The notes: generated by a model from the letters alone, not told the origin. Shown: positions 7,900-18,799, numbered from the stretch's first letter. The stretch: DNA of 55,428 bases from SHZI01 sp031395645 (GCA_031395645.1 JANNJM010000019.1:1-55428); one strand, 5' to 3'. Numbers and translations: made by a program.

Positions 7900-9753
7900 A
7901 TGAGCGACCTCTGGCAGCGCCGGGACATCCTCAAGGGCCTTGCGGCGGGCGCGGCCTGGGCGGGCCTTGGCAATTCAGCAGGCGCTTCAGCAGCAGAACC
8001 CGGCGCAGTGACGCTGATCCTGCGAAACGGAAAGATCACCACGCTCGATCGGTCAATGCCGGTTGCGTCGGCTGTCGCAATTGCCGGTGACCGAATCGTC
8101 CGCGTGGGCGAGGACAGTAAGGTCATGCTCCTCGCGAAGCCGGGCACGCGGGTGATCGACGCTGGCGGGCGCCGCGTCATTCCCGGCCTCATTGACAGCC
8201 ACACGCACCTGATCCGGGGCGGCCTCAACTACAACATGGAACTCCGATGGGACGGCGTGCCCTCGTTGGCCGAGGCGATGCGGATGCTCCGGAAGCAGGT
8301 GCTGACGACGCCGCCCCCGCAATGGGTGCGCGTCGTGGGCGGCTTCACCGAGCAGCAGTTCGCCGAGAAACGCCTGCCGACGCTCGCGGAGCTGAACGAA
8401 GTCGCTCCCGAAACGCCCGTGTTCATTCTGCGCCTTTACGATCGCGCGCTCCTCAATCGGGCGGCGCTGCGGGCGGTCGGCTACACGAAGGACACACCGG
8501 ATCCGCCGGGCGGCGTGATCGAGCGCGACCGGCACGGCGAGCCGACCGGCCTGCTAGTCGCCAGGCCAAACGCGGCCCTGCTTTACGCAACTCTCGACCA
8601 TGGCCCGAGCCTCTCGCGCGACGACCAGCTGAACTCGACGCGTCACTTTATGCGCGAACTGAACCGGCTCGGCGTGACGTCCGTCATCGATGCCGGAGGG
8701 GGCTCGCAGAAGTATCCCGACGACTACGAGGTGATCGAGCAACTCGCGCGCGCGGACCAGCTGACCGTGCGGATTGCTTATAACCTTTTCACGCAGAGGC
8801 CGAAGGAGGAACTCGCAGACTTCCAGCGGTGGTCAAAGCTTGTAAGGCCGGGGCAGGGGAGCGACTTCTACCGGCACAACGGTGCCGGGGAGATGCTGGT
8901 GTATTCCGCCGCGGATTTTGAGGACTTCCGGGAGCCGCGACCCGACCTTCCGCCATCGATGGAGAACGAGCTTGCACCCGTCGTTCGATTCCTGGCCGAG
9001 ACCGGGTGGCCGTTTCGACTGCATGCGACCTATGACGAGACGATCGACCGCGCCCTGGGCGTGCTCGAGGTGGTGAACCGGGACGTGCCGATCGGTCGCC
9101 TGAACTGGTTCATCGATCACGCAGAGACGATCTCCCCCGCAAACATCGAGCGCGTGAAGTCTCTCGGCGGGGGAATAGCCGTGCAGCACCGCATGGCTTT
9201 CCAGGGCCGGGAGTTTTCTGCCCGGTACGGCGAGCTGATGACGGCCGAATCACCCCCGCTCCGGCGGATACTCGCTGCGGGTGTGCCGCTCGGCGCCGGC
9301 ACGGACGCGACCCGCGTGGCGAGCTACAACCCGTGGGTGTCGCTGCACTGGCTCGTCACCGGGCAGACGATCGACGGGATGATCATGTATTCCCCGGGAA
9401 ACCGGCTGAACCGGGTGGAGGCGCTCCGTTCCTGGACCGAGGCCAACACCTGGTTCTCCCGGGAGGCCGGCAGGAAGGGCGAGATCAAGGCCGGGCAGCT
9501 CGCCGATCTGGCAGTGCTCTCGGCGGACTATCTGACGGTTCCGGATGCCGAGATCAAGGAACTTGCGGCCCTACTGACCGTCGTCGGTGGCCGCATCGTT
9601 CATGGTGACGGGCCGTATACCGAGCACGCACCACCGCTGCCGCCCGCGAGTCCCGGCTGGTCACCTGTGCGGGAACGTGGCGGATACTTCCAGCCACACG
9701 ACGTCCACGCGGGCCATACCCACGTGCTCGCATGCAGTTGCTGGATGGCCTGA
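7900..9753 (+). CDS. Amidohydrolase (YtcJ-like), exported, possibly by Tat
   Basis: This 617-residue amidohydrolase-superfamily protein starts with MSDLWQRRDILKGLAAG, where RRD-x-L-K is a reasonable Tat signal motif followed by a short hydrophobic run. The metal-binding HxH is His101/His103 (GLIDSHTHLIRGG), and TDATRVASYNPW near residue 470 carries the distal Asp. YtcJ-like enzymes deacylate amides or formamides with a divalent metal. It is coupled to the preceding isochorismatase-fold gene. The last 25 residues (HDVHAGHTHVLACSCWMA) are His- and Cys-rich and could bind metal. Substrate unassigned. Confidence 0.88.
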   Translation: MSDLWQRRDILKGLAAGAAWAGLGNSAGASAAEPGAVTLILRNGKITTLDRSMPVASAVAIAGDRIVRVGEDSKVMLLAKPGTRVIDAGGRRVIPGLIDSHTHLIRGGLNYNMELRWDGVPSLAEAMRMLRKQVLTTPPPQWVRVVGGFTEQQFAEKRLPTLAELNEVAPETPVFILRLYDRALLNRAALRAVGYTKDTPDPPGGVIERDRHGEPTGLLVARPNAALLYATLDHGPSLSRDDQLNSTRHFMRELNRLGVTSVIDAGGGSQKYPDDYEVIEQLARADQLTVRIAYNLFTQRPKEELADFQRWSKLVRPGQGSDFYRHNGAGEMLVYSAADFEDFREPRPDLPPSMENELAPVVRFLAETGWPFRLHATYDETIDRALGVLEVVNRDVPIGRLNWFIDHAETISPANIERVKSLGGGIAVQHRMAFQGREFSARYGELMTAESPPLRRILAAGVPLGAGTDATRVASYNPWVSLHWLVTGQTIDGMIMYSPGNRLNRVEALRSWTEANTWFSREAGRKGEIKAGQLADLAVLSADYLTVPDAEIKELAALLTVVGGRIVHGDGPYTEHAPPLPPASPGWSPVRERGGYFQPHDVHAGHTHVLACSCWMA

Positions 9754-9926
9754 ATCCGTCCGGTCGGCTCGACGGGACCGTCCAGGAGGTAAGGTGTTTG
9801 CAGGTCGCGCGGTAGGGTGTGCGTAGCCAAAGCGTACCCACGTTGCCCAAATCCACGCGATTTCCAGCTTTCTGAGACAACCTCACAAGACGTGCGGGCG
9901 TGCAAGGTGTTCATTGCATCGATACT

Positions 9927-11258
9927 TCAGGGTGCGTTGGTGAGCTCTGGTCGGTACGGCGACGGGGATGGGAACCCGGGCGACGGTGATTCCTCCGCTC
10001 GTGACGTTGGCTCTGCCAATGCTGTGTGCCCGATTTCTTGCGGTGCCGACCGGCACTCGCAAAGCAGAGCGACGGCCTCACGTTTCTGATCTGGCCCCAA
10101 GTGGGCGTACCGCACCGTCATCGCCAGCGAGCCATGCCCGAGCAGTTCACGCACAGTGTTGAGATTCACATCGGCCTGCACCAGGCGTGAGGCGAAGTGG
10201 TGACGGAGGTCGTGCCAGCGGAACTTCCTGATCTTCGCTGCTTTCAGAATGCCGGACCAGGCGGTTTTGAATGACGTGGTAGGCGCAAAAACTTTGTCCA
10301 TCCCGGCAGAGTCGGGGTTCTGCACTTGCCACTGCTTGAGGGTCTCAATGGCTTCGGCATTCAGGGGGACGTGGCGGGTCTGCCCGGTCTTGGCCGATGT
10401 GGCCTGAACGGACAGCACGGCCAGCCGGAAGTTGATGTCGTTCCAACGCAGCGCCAGCAACTCGCCACGGCGCAACCCCGTGTTGAGGCTAACCAGGATT
10501 GCCGGCGTCATGTGGTCGCCGAAGCGGGTCAGCCTGCGGAGGAGCGTTCGGTGCCGCTCCCTTCGCCACGCGTTACCTGATTCGCGCGCGGCCCGGAGCC
10601 GGGCATCCCGGGCATCCAGCGCTGACCGAAGGCGCGACTCCGCCTCAGGATCCAGGAAGCGAACGTTGGGTGTCCGGTCCAGGCGCGGCTTGTCGACTCG
10701 CCGCATGGGATTGTCTGGCAGCATTCCGAGTCGGACCGCATGGCTCAGCACACCCGAAAGATTGGCCAGGTCCCGGAGCACCGTGGCCGGCCGCAAGCCT
10801 TGAGTGAGCCGAGCCGTCTTCCAGGTCTCCAGCTGGGATGTGGAAAGGCTGCACAAGGGCTGGTCGTTCCACTGGCGAAAGCAGTACTCGATGCGGGCGA
10901 GGGCAGACGACGCACTGCGGGGCCGGTTGGCCAGCGCCCAGGCCCGGTACTGAGTGTCGATGTACTCCCGGAGACTGATACGTGCGGCGCCGTCCAGCCC
11001 TGCGGTGGGCTCCCGGCCGTGGGCCACGTTGCCCAGCACCAGCTCGCAGCGGTGGCGCGCCTGGTCCGCGGTCAGATGGCCGACCTTACCCAGCGTCAGC
11101 CTGCGTCCCCGGCCCAGCTGGACGCAGAAGGACCGAACTCCTGACGGTTGAACGCGCAAGACAAAGCCCGGCAAACGACTATCATGGATGTCGAATGGCT
11201 TGCTCTTGGGCTGAGCAGCGACGCTCGCCAGTAGTCGTGCTCCGATGATTGCTCGCAC
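9927..11258 (-). CDS. Tyrosine recombinase / integrase (P4 type)
   Basis: The 443-residue product has the full tyrosine recombinase set: Arg263 (GLRRGELLAL), Lys290 (SAKTGQTRHVPL), His349 and Arg352 (HDLRHHFASR), His375 (LLGHGS) and nucleophile Tyr384 (VRYAHL). The N-terminal 80 residues resemble the arm-type DNA-binding domain of P4-like integrases. The start is GTG at 11258 with GGAGAG eight bases upstream. It points away from the tRNA fragment at 11451-11494, about 190 bases from its start codon. The gene appears complete, so it may be active. The roughly 60 residues after the catalytic Tyr are Pro/Ser-rich and unusual. Confidence 0.93.
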   Translation of the reverse strand: MRAIIGARLLASVAAQPKSKPFDIHDSRLPGFVLRVQPSGVRSFCVQLGRGRRLTLGKVGHLTADQARHRCELVLGNVAHGREPTAGLDGAARISLREYIDTQYRAWALANRPRSASSALARIEYCFRQWNDQPLCSLSTSQLETWKTARLTQGLRPATVLRDLANLSGVLSHAVRLGMLPDNPMRRVDKPRLDRTPNVRFLDPEAESRLRSALDARDARLRAARESGNAWRRERHRTLLRRLTRFGDHMTPAILVSLNTGLRRGELLALRWNDINFRLAVLSVQATSAKTGQTRHVPLNAEAIETLKQWQVQNPDSAGMDKVFAPTTSFKTAWSGILKAAKIRKFRWHDLRHHFASRLVQADVNLNTVRELLGHGSLAMTVRYAHLGPDQKREAVALLCECRSAPQEIGHTALAEPTSRAEESPSPGFPSPSPYRPELTNAP

Positions 11259-11289
11259 AGAAAGCTCTCCAATCCGTGCGGTGAAGGTA

Positions 11290-11307
11290 TTGCACTTATA
11301 AGTGCAA
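11290..11307. promoter_or_regulatory. 18-bp perfect palindrome upstream of the integrase
   Basis: TTGCACTTATAAGTGCAA is a perfect palindrome 32 bases upstream of the integrase start codon, where the promoter would be. One half (AAGTGCAA) recurs at 11543-11550, on the far side of the tRNA fragment. It could be the operator of the integrase gene or arm-type sites for the recombinase or an excisionase. Confidence 0.5.
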
Positions 11308-11450
11308 CCGCAATGTAAGCTGGGCGTAGACGGGCGTATTTGCGCGTGCTGCGGAGGAGGCGAGAAAATCTAACGGAACAGCGACTTAGGGCTTAAAATC
11401 ACCCAACGCGTTGATTCGACAATGGACCCCAAAAAGGGTATCGAATACGT

Positions 11451-11494
11451 TCGCAATGCGGAGGTCGGGAGTTCGATCCTCCTCGACTCCACCA
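11451..11494 (+). other. attR-like site: 3' half of a tRNA-Ala-like gene
   Basis: The segment reads as the anticodon-loop remainder, 3' anticodon strand (TGCGG), variable loop AGGTC, T-stem GGGAG/CTCCT around TTCGATC, 3' acceptor strand CGACTCC, A73 and an encoded CCA ending at 11494. Position 70 is T, compatible with the G3-U70 pair of tRNA-Ala, and the loop remnant would fit anticodon CGC. No 5' half precedes it, so it cannot make a tRNA. With the integrase beside it, this is best read as an attachment site. Confidence 0.7.
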
Positions 11495-11792
11495 TCTGAT
11501 CAATGACTTACGAGTCACGCCCTTGCCGTCTCCTCGCCTGTTAAGTGCAATAGCGCCAGCCTCGGAGTGCCTGTGCAGCTAGTGGCCGATTCTTCGTCCA
11601 ACCAAAGGAAGGTTGTCGCGTCAGGCGATCAGCGGCCGGATTGCGGTCTGATAGAGCAGCCTGGCCGCCCGGCACGCGAGAACTGTCGGGACTATTCGGC
11701 CTGGAGTCGGTAGGCCTCTGCGCTGGCGGTCAAGTCGGCGGGTCAGCCGCTGAGCTGATGACAAAAGGCACACATCGACATAGTATTGCCCG
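11495..11792. other. Intergenic region right of the attachment site
   Basis: About 300 bases without a convincing gene or terminator. The only repeat noticed is AAGTGCAA at 11543-11550, matching a half of the palindrome at 11290-11307. The promoter of the toxin-antitoxin pair should lie near the right end, but no clear -35/-10 pair was recognised. Confidence 0.4.
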
Positions 11793-12083
11793 ATGAAGCC
11801 GTTTCGTTGGAGTCATGACAAGAACGAGCAACTCAAGGCTGAGAGGGGCATTTCCTTTGAAGAAATCGTTCTGGCGATCGAGGCCGAAGCTCTTCTCGAT
11901 GTCTTGCGGCATTCCAATCCCGGCAAATACCCCAAGCAGCAAGTGTTGGTCATCGCAGTCGAGGACTACGCCTATCTGGTCCCGTTTGTTGAGGAAGCTG
12001 ACTACTACTTCCTGAAGACGATCATCCCCAGCAGGAAAGCGACGCGCGATTACGTCAAGAAAGGTGATCCCAATGAAGCATAA
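11793..12083 (+). CDS. BrnT-like toxin of a type II toxin-antitoxin pair
   Basis: A 96-residue protein opening MKPFRWSHDKNEQLKAERGISFEEIVLAIE. The N-terminal aromatic/Asp-Lys-Asn pattern and the xGISFEE segment are like BrnT/DUF497 RNase-fold toxins. It ends YFLKTIIPSRKATRDYVKKG, consistent with the basic C-terminal strand of that fold. The partner gene overlaps its end by 11 bases. Toxin-first order is normal for brnT-brnA. Assignment rests on pattern and partner; toxicity is untested. Confidence 0.7.
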   Translation: MKPFRWSHDKNEQLKAERGISFEEIVLAIEAEALLDVLRHSNPGKYPKQQVLVIAVEDYAYLVPFVEEADYYFLKTIIPSRKATRDYVKKGDPNEA

Positions 12084-12393
12084 GACCCAGGAAGAGAAGG
12101 TCTCTGACGCCTATGAGAAGGGCCAGCTGACGTCTGTCGCCCCTTCAAAGGGTGACTTGAAGAAATTCAAAGACGCGGCGACAGCCACCTTCATCAAGGA
12201 TCGACGGGTCAACGTCCGGCTTTCGTCACCAGACCTGATGGATATTCAGGCGCGCGCAGCCGAAGAGGGCGTCCCGTATCAAACACTCATTGCCAGCGTG
12301 CTGCACAAGTTTGTATCCGGGCGCTACGAGGAGAAGCCGTCACACCTGACCACGCGTTCAAGCGGACGCGCCAGAAAGCGGCGTACTGCTTGA
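12073..12393 (+). CDS. BrnA/CopG-like antitoxin
   Basis: The ATG at 12073, preceded by AAAGGTGA inside the toxin gene, gives 106 residues. The segment DRRVNVRLSSPDLMDIQARAAEEGVPYQTLIASVLHKFVSG is a typical ribbon-helix-helix DNA-binding motif, so it should repress its own promoter and neutralise the toxin. The C-terminus is Arg-rich (TTRSSGRARKRRTA). Its stop codon overlaps the start of the quinone oxidoreductase gene (TGATG). Confidence 0.75.
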   Translation: MKHKTQEEKVSDAYEKGQLTSVAPSKGDLKKFKDAATATFIKDRRVNVRLSSPDLMDIQARAAEEGVPYQTLIASVLHKFVSGRYEEKPSHLTTRSSGRARKRRTA

Positions 12394-13382
12394 TGCAAGC
12401 AGCATGGTTCGAGGCCTTTGGCCCGGCACGACAGGTGCTGGTGGTCGGCGAGCAAGCCACGCCAAAGCCCACCCGCGGCGAGGTCCTCGTTCGCTTGAGT
12501 ACCAGCGGCGTCAATCCCTCCGACGTGAAGAAGCGTGCCGGCGCCTTTCCCAACCTGCTGGATGGCGGTCTCGTCATTCCCAACAGCGACGGCGCCGGCG
12601 TTATCGAAGCGGTGGGCGAGGGCGTCACTGCCAACCGTGTCGGCGAGCGGGTGTGGGTCTATCAGGCGCAGCACGGCCGACGCTTTGGCACGGCGGCCGC
12701 GTACGTGGCACTCGACGGCTCGCGCGCCGTCCCGCTTGACGGCAACACCTCGTTCGAGATCGGCGCGTGCCTCGGCATCCCCGCCATGACGGCGCACCGT
12801 TGTGTGTTCGCCGACGGTCCGGTGCAGGGCCAGGTGCTGCTGATCACCGGTGGTGCGGGCCGGGTGGGTTTCTACGCCATCCAGTGGGCGCATGCCGCGG
12901 GTGCCACCGTCATCGCGAGTGCGAGCAATCCGGCGGATGAGCAGCTGTGTCGCTCCGTCGGCGCACGGCATGTCATCAACCACCGGGAACCCGGCTGGGG
13001 TGAGCGCGTCAAGGCGCTGAATGACGGCAAGCCCGTTGATCGCGTGATCGACGTGGAGTTCGGAGCCAACCTGCCCGAAGTGCTCCAGTGCATCCGTATC
13101 GGTGGGACGATCGCAAGTTACTCATCATCCCAGGTGCGGGAGCCGACCTTGCCCTTCGCCCGGATGATGTACCTCGACCTGACGCTGCGGCTCGTGATCG
13201 TCTATTCGATGCCTGAACGCGCCAAAGAGCACGCCGTGAAGGACATCAGCCGCGCACTCGCCGTCGGCGCACTGGTGCATCGCGTCGCGCACATCCTGCC
13301 ACTCGCCGAGATCGCGCGCGCCAACGAACTGGTGGAGAAGGGTGGCTTTGGCGGTTGCGTCGTGGTGAGCGTCGCGAGCTGA
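12393..13382 (+). CDS. NADPH:quinone oxidoreductase-like MDR protein
   Basis: A 329-residue zinc-free medium-chain dehydrogenase/reductase. It has the N-terminal GroES-like fold (GEVLVRLSTSGVNPSDVKKRAG), then a Rossmann motif LLITGGAGRVGFYAIQWA for NADPH near residues 148-165. The zinc-ligand cysteines of alcohol dehydrogenases are absent, placing it with QOR-type one- or two-electron quinone reductases. The ATG at 12393 overlaps the antitoxin stop; an in-frame TTG lies at 12390. Only 3 bases separate it from the acetoacetyl-CoA synthetase gene, so it is probably in the same transcript. Confidence 0.9.
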   Translation: MQAAWFEAFGPARQVLVVGEQATPKPTRGEVLVRLSTSGVNPSDVKKRAGAFPNLLDGGLVIPNSDGAGVIEAVGEGVTANRVGERVWVYQAQHGRRFGTAAAYVALDGSRAVPLDGNTSFEIGACLGIPAMTAHRCVFADGPVQGQVLLITGGAGRVGFYAIQWAHAAGATVIASASNPADEQLCRSVGARHVINHREPGWGERVKALNDGKPVDRVIDVEFGANLPEVLQCIRIGGTIASYSSSQVREPTLPFARMMYLDLTLRLVIVYSMPERAKEHAVKDISRALAVGALVHRVAHILPLAEIARANELVEKGGFGGCVVVSVAS

Positions 13383-13385
13383 GTC

Positions 13386-15318
<1,933 letters not shown>

Positions 15319-15326
<8 letters not shown>

Positions 15327-16350
15327 GACTCGCGAGGACGTTGCATTGCACTCCCAGCCCGTAAGGGCCGTCTCCGGCGCCGCGATTGAAACTCATCCCT
15401 GCCCGGTGTGCGGCGCCACGCGCGCGCTCCCGCGTTTCGAAGTCGACGGCGTCGCGTCCTGCGTAGTCCAGTGCGGCACGTGTGGTCTCGGGCGCTTTCA
15501 CCCGATGCCGGGTGCGGACGAGATCCGGACCTTCTACCCGGACGAGTACTACGGCGAGCCCGGTGCCAAGTTCCAGCCGCTGGTCGAACGCCTCGTACGC
15601 CTGGTCGGCGCGCGACACATCCGCTTTCTCTGCCGGGGACTGCCCGCCGGTGCGCGGGTGCTCGATGTCGGCTGCGGGCGCGGCGTCTTGCTGGCCGCGC
15701 TCGCGGACCGCGGTCTTGAAGTGCACGGCGTCGAGCAGAGTGCGGAGGCGGCCCGCGGCGCGGATCCTCGTGCCGCGATCCGCATTGCCACCTGTCTCGA
15801 CGAGGCGGGCTATGCGCCCGGCTATTTCGACGAGATCATCATCTGGCACGTGCTCGAGCACCTGGACGATCCGCGCCGGTTCTGCCGCGAGGCGCACCGC
15901 CTGCTTAAGCCAGGCGGCCGGCTGATCGTGGCAGTTCCGAACTTCGCCAGCGTGCAGGCGCGCTCGAGTGGTTCTGCCTGGTTCCACCTCGATCTGCCGC
16001 GCCACCTCTACCACTTTCCGCTCACGGCGCTGCGCAGCCTGCTGCGCGACCACGGCTTCGCGGTCGAGGGCGAGCACCATTTCTCGCTGCGCCAGAACCC
16101 CTTTGGCTGGATCCAGAGCGTGCAGAACCGCATTCCCGGACTGCCGCGCAATGGGCTCTACACCCTGATGCACCGAAGGGCGCAGCGCGGCCCGGCCCCA
16201 TTCGCTGCGGGTACGCGCTGGCTCCTGTGGCTGATACTCGCCGCCTTGGCGCCGTTCGCCCTGGCGTTGGCGGTCGTCGAGGCGCTGCTCGGCAGTGGGG
16301 CGACGGTGCATGTCGTGGCGCGTAAAGCCGCAACCCCTCCGTTACACTAA
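15319..16350 (+). CDS. SAM-dependent methyltransferase with zinc ribbon and C-terminal membrane helix
   Basis: I chose the GTG at 15319, which has GGGAA upstream and overlaps the aacS stop, giving 343 residues. A four-cysteine ribbon (C28-P-V-C31 and C52-G-T-C55) precedes a class I methyltransferase domain with motif I VLDVGCGRG (about 114-122) and post-motifs WHVLEHLDDP and LKPGGRLIVAVPN. Near the C-terminus WLLWLILAALAPFALALAVVEALL forms a membrane helix. Similar proteins occur in lipopolysaccharide and O-antigen loci, methylating sugars or lipid-linked intermediates, but the substrate is open. Confidence 0.85.
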
Positions 16351-16354
16351 CTGC

Positions 16355-18799
16355 ATGTCAACGCTTAAGAATCAGCCGCGCTCGATAGCCGGCGCGCTGC
16401 TGCTTTTCGGTTGCCTCGGCGTCGCCGCTGCCCAGGATGCAGCCGCACCGGCCCAACCCGCAGCGCCGCCCGCCGGCACCGCTCAACTGGTCCAGCGCCT
16501 CGACACGGTCAGCGGCCGGCTCCTCGAAATCAACGAGTACCTGCGCAAGCCGGCGCCGGACCTCGCGGGTATCGCGGTGGCGCTGCCGGGCAAGACCCGT
16601 GAAGCCGAATCAGTGCTTGGCGGGGCAGGGGCCGCGGACCCGTCCGGCGCCGACCTGATGGAGCTCGCCGCGGTCCTGCAGAAGCTCCGCAATCTTGACC
16701 GCATCTTCGCCAAGTGGCGTGGCCGCCTGCAGGAAGAGGTCACGCTGCTCGACCCCTGGCGGGAGCAGCTGCGCGCCGACGCCGGCTTCCTCAAGGACGC
16801 GGCCGATCCAGCCGTCAGCGCGGACCCCGATGAGGACCAGCGCGACCTGCTGCCCGACGCACTCAGGTCCCGTCTGCGCGAACTGGCTGGCGATCTGGAG
16901 ACCACGCGCGAGCCGCTGCGCAAACGTCTCGACGTGGTCGTCGCGGCCGACGTCCGCGTGGGCGAATTGCAGACGGCGCTCCGTGAGCTGCGCGGCCAGC
17001 TGGATGGTTCCCGACTAGACCGTGCGCAGCAGCCCCTCGCCATCACGGCGCCACCGCTCTGGAAGCCACCGGCCAGCCTGCGCCCGCCACTCGAGCTGAC
17101 CCTCCAGAACTTTGCCGTGCTCCGCGTGGGCATTGGGGACTATCTGGAAGCGCGCCGTCCCGAGCTTGGGGCGTTCGTGCTGATTCTGGGCGTGCTGCTG
17201 GTCGCCGTGGCGCGACTGCGCCGCTCTATTTTGGCGAAGGACGACGGGACCGAAGCCGACGAGCTGCTCACCCGCTATCCCGTGGCCGTTACGCTGCTCG
17301 TCTGGACGCTGGTGGGTCCCTTCCTGCTGCTGCCGGAGTTGCCGTTTGGCCTGAGCCTGCTCCGCGGTCTGATCGGCACCGTACTGCTCTGGCGGATCCT
17401 GCCGGCGCTCGTCACCCCGGAAGAGGCGCCATCGGTCAGGGGCCTGCTGCTGCTCGCGGCCGCTTTCCTCGTGCAGCTCACGGTTCTCGGCGACGACTGG
17501 TACGGCCGCCTGCTCACGGTGGCACTCGGTCTCGTGGCGTTGCTCGTGTTTCGGCAGTTGGCCCGCAGTTCCGCCGCGCAACCTGGCGGGCGTGCGCTGT
17601 TCCGCCAGTCTATTCACGGCGTCGCCGTGGTCGCACCGGCCATCGTGGCCGTGGGCCTGGTGGCTGAGATCGTCGGTGCCCGCACGCTGGGGCAGCAGGC
17701 CATCGGCGGCATCGTCTTCGTGTCGCTGGCGCTGTGCACGCTGCTGGCGGCAGACGCCATCCTGCGTTCCATCCTCGATGCCTGGGTTGGCGGTCCCGGC
17801 GGCCGCTGGTTCCGCGGCGTGCGCAACTGGCCCGAGGCGGTCCGCAACTGGGGCCGGCGCGTGATCCGGCTCGTGCTGCTGGTGGCTTTCGTGAATCTGC
17901 TGCCCACCATCCTGCCGGTGCTGGAACCGCTGTGGCAGGCCACTGGCGAGTTCCTGACCACCGCCGTCACGTTCGGCAACCTGAAGTTGTCGCTGGGTGA
18001 CGTGCTGTGGTTTTTCGCCGGGATCGGCCTGGCACTGGTCGCGGCCCGCTTCGTGCGCTTCGTGCTGGATGAAGACGTGCTGCCGCGCATGCCGCTCGCC
18101 ATGGGTGCCGCCTCGGCGGCCTCGCGACTCATCTACTACGCGCTGGTGGTGCTCGGCATCCTGTTCTCTTTGGCGGCCGCCGGCGTGGAGCTGTCGAAGC
18201 TCACGCTGGTGATCAGCGCCCTCGGCGTGGGCATCGGCTTCGGCCTGCAGAACATCGTGAACAACTTCGTGTCGGGCCTCATCCTCGCCTTTGAACGACC
18301 GGTGCGCGAGGGCGACCAGGTCACGCTCGGGCCGCCCGGTGGCCAGCAGACCAGCGGCCGCGTGGAACTGATCGGCCTGCGCGCCACCCGCATCCGCACC
18401 GCGGAGGGCGCCGAGGTGATCGTGCCGAATGCCACCCTGATCTCGGCCGAGGTCACCAACTGGACGTTGAGCGACCGTGCCCGGCGTATCGAGATCCTGG
18501 TCGGCGTGGGGGCCGACAGCGAGCCTGCCCGCATCCAGGCGCTGTTGCTCGCGGCGGTGGCCGGTCAGCCGGGCGTGGCCGGGCGACCGGCGCCGGTCGC
18601 CGCGTTTCGCGGCCTCGGCGGCAGCTCACTCGACTTCAGCCTGCACCTCTGGACCGACGACGTCGACGACCGGCTGGCGGTTGAGAGCGAGGCGCGCGGC
18701 CGGGTGCTGGCTGCCCTGCGCGAGGCCGGCATCGAGCTGCCCTTCCCGCGGCTGGATCTGCGGGTGCGGGACGGGCTTCCGCCGGCCGCCTCAGGCTGA
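16355..18799 (+). CDS. Large MscS-family mechanosensitive channel
   Basis: The ATG at 16355 starts a signal peptide (ending near AAAQDAAAP), giving an 814-residue protein. A periplasmic region rich in helices and charged heptads (about 45-240) is followed by roughly ten hydrophobic segments, then the MscS pore and beta domain: LVISALGVGIGFGLQNIVNNFVSGLILAFERPVREGD and NATLISAEVTNWTLSD. The architecture resembles MscK/MscM (KefA, YjeP) at a shorter length. It should open under membrane tension at low osmolarity. It starts 4 bases after the methyltransferase gene but probably has its own function. Confidence 0.9.
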   Translation: MSTLKNQPRSIAGALLLFGCLGVAAAQDAAAPAQPAAPPAGTAQLVQRLDTVSGRLLEINEYLRKPAPDLAGIAVALPGKTREAESVLGGAGAADPSGADLMELAAVLQKLRNLDRIFAKWRGRLQEEVTLLDPWREQLRADAGFLKDAADPAVSADPDEDQRDLLPDALRSRLRELAGDLETTREPLRKRLDVVVAADVRVGELQTALRELRGQLDGSRLDRAQQPLAITAPPLWKPPASLRPPLELTLQNFAVLRVGIGDYLEARRPELGAFVLILGVLLVAVARLRRSILAKDDGTEADELLTRYPVAVTLLVWTLVGPFLLLPELPFGLSLLRGLIGTVLLWRILPALVTPEEAPSVRGLLLLAAAFLVQLTVLGDDWYGRLLTVALGLVALLVFRQLARSSAAQPGGRALFRQSIHGVAVVAPAIVAVGLVAEIVGARTLGQQAIGGIVFVSLALCTLLAADAILRSILDAWVGGPGGRWFRGVRNWPEAVRNWGRRVIRLVLLVAFVNLLPTILPVLEPLWQATGEFLTTAVTFGNLKLSLGDVLWFFAGIGLALVAARFVRFVLDEDVLPRMPLAMGAASAASRLIYYALVVLGILFSLAAAGVELSKLTLVISALGVGIGFGLQNIVNNFVSGLILAFERPVREGDQVTLGPPGGQQTSGRVELIGLRATRIRTAEGAEVIVPNATLISAEVTNWTLSDRARRIEILVGVGADSEPARIQALLLAAVAGQPGVAGRPAPVAAFRGLGGSSLDFSLHLWTDDVDDRLAVESEARGRVLAALREAGIELPFPRLDLRVRDGLPPAASG

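Larger units (their letters stand above)
1..11494. mobile_element. Probable right end of a tRNA-targeted integrative element
   Basis: A P4-type tyrosine recombinase (9927-11258) lies immediately left of an isolated 3' tRNA fragment (11451-11494). Such recombinases insert at tRNA 3' ends, leaving an intact tRNA at one junction and a 3' fragment at the other. Because the fragment reads on the plus strand, the element should extend to the left, carrying the catabolic and redox genes, with chromosome to the right. The left junction is outside the window, so the left limit given is only the window edge. No phage structural or conjugation genes are visible. Confidence 0.5.

Noticed and set aside
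11450..11494. tmRNA 3' end rather than tRNA-Ala
   Set aside because: The AGGTC variable loop and anticodon-stem remnant before the T-arm fit an ordinary tRNA; the tmRNA reading cannot be fully excluded without the intact copy.
11703..11709. GGAGTCG as a 5' acceptor strand of the tRNA at 11451-11494
   Set aside because: It lies downstream in the wrong order, and the following bases do not form a D-arm; a chance match.
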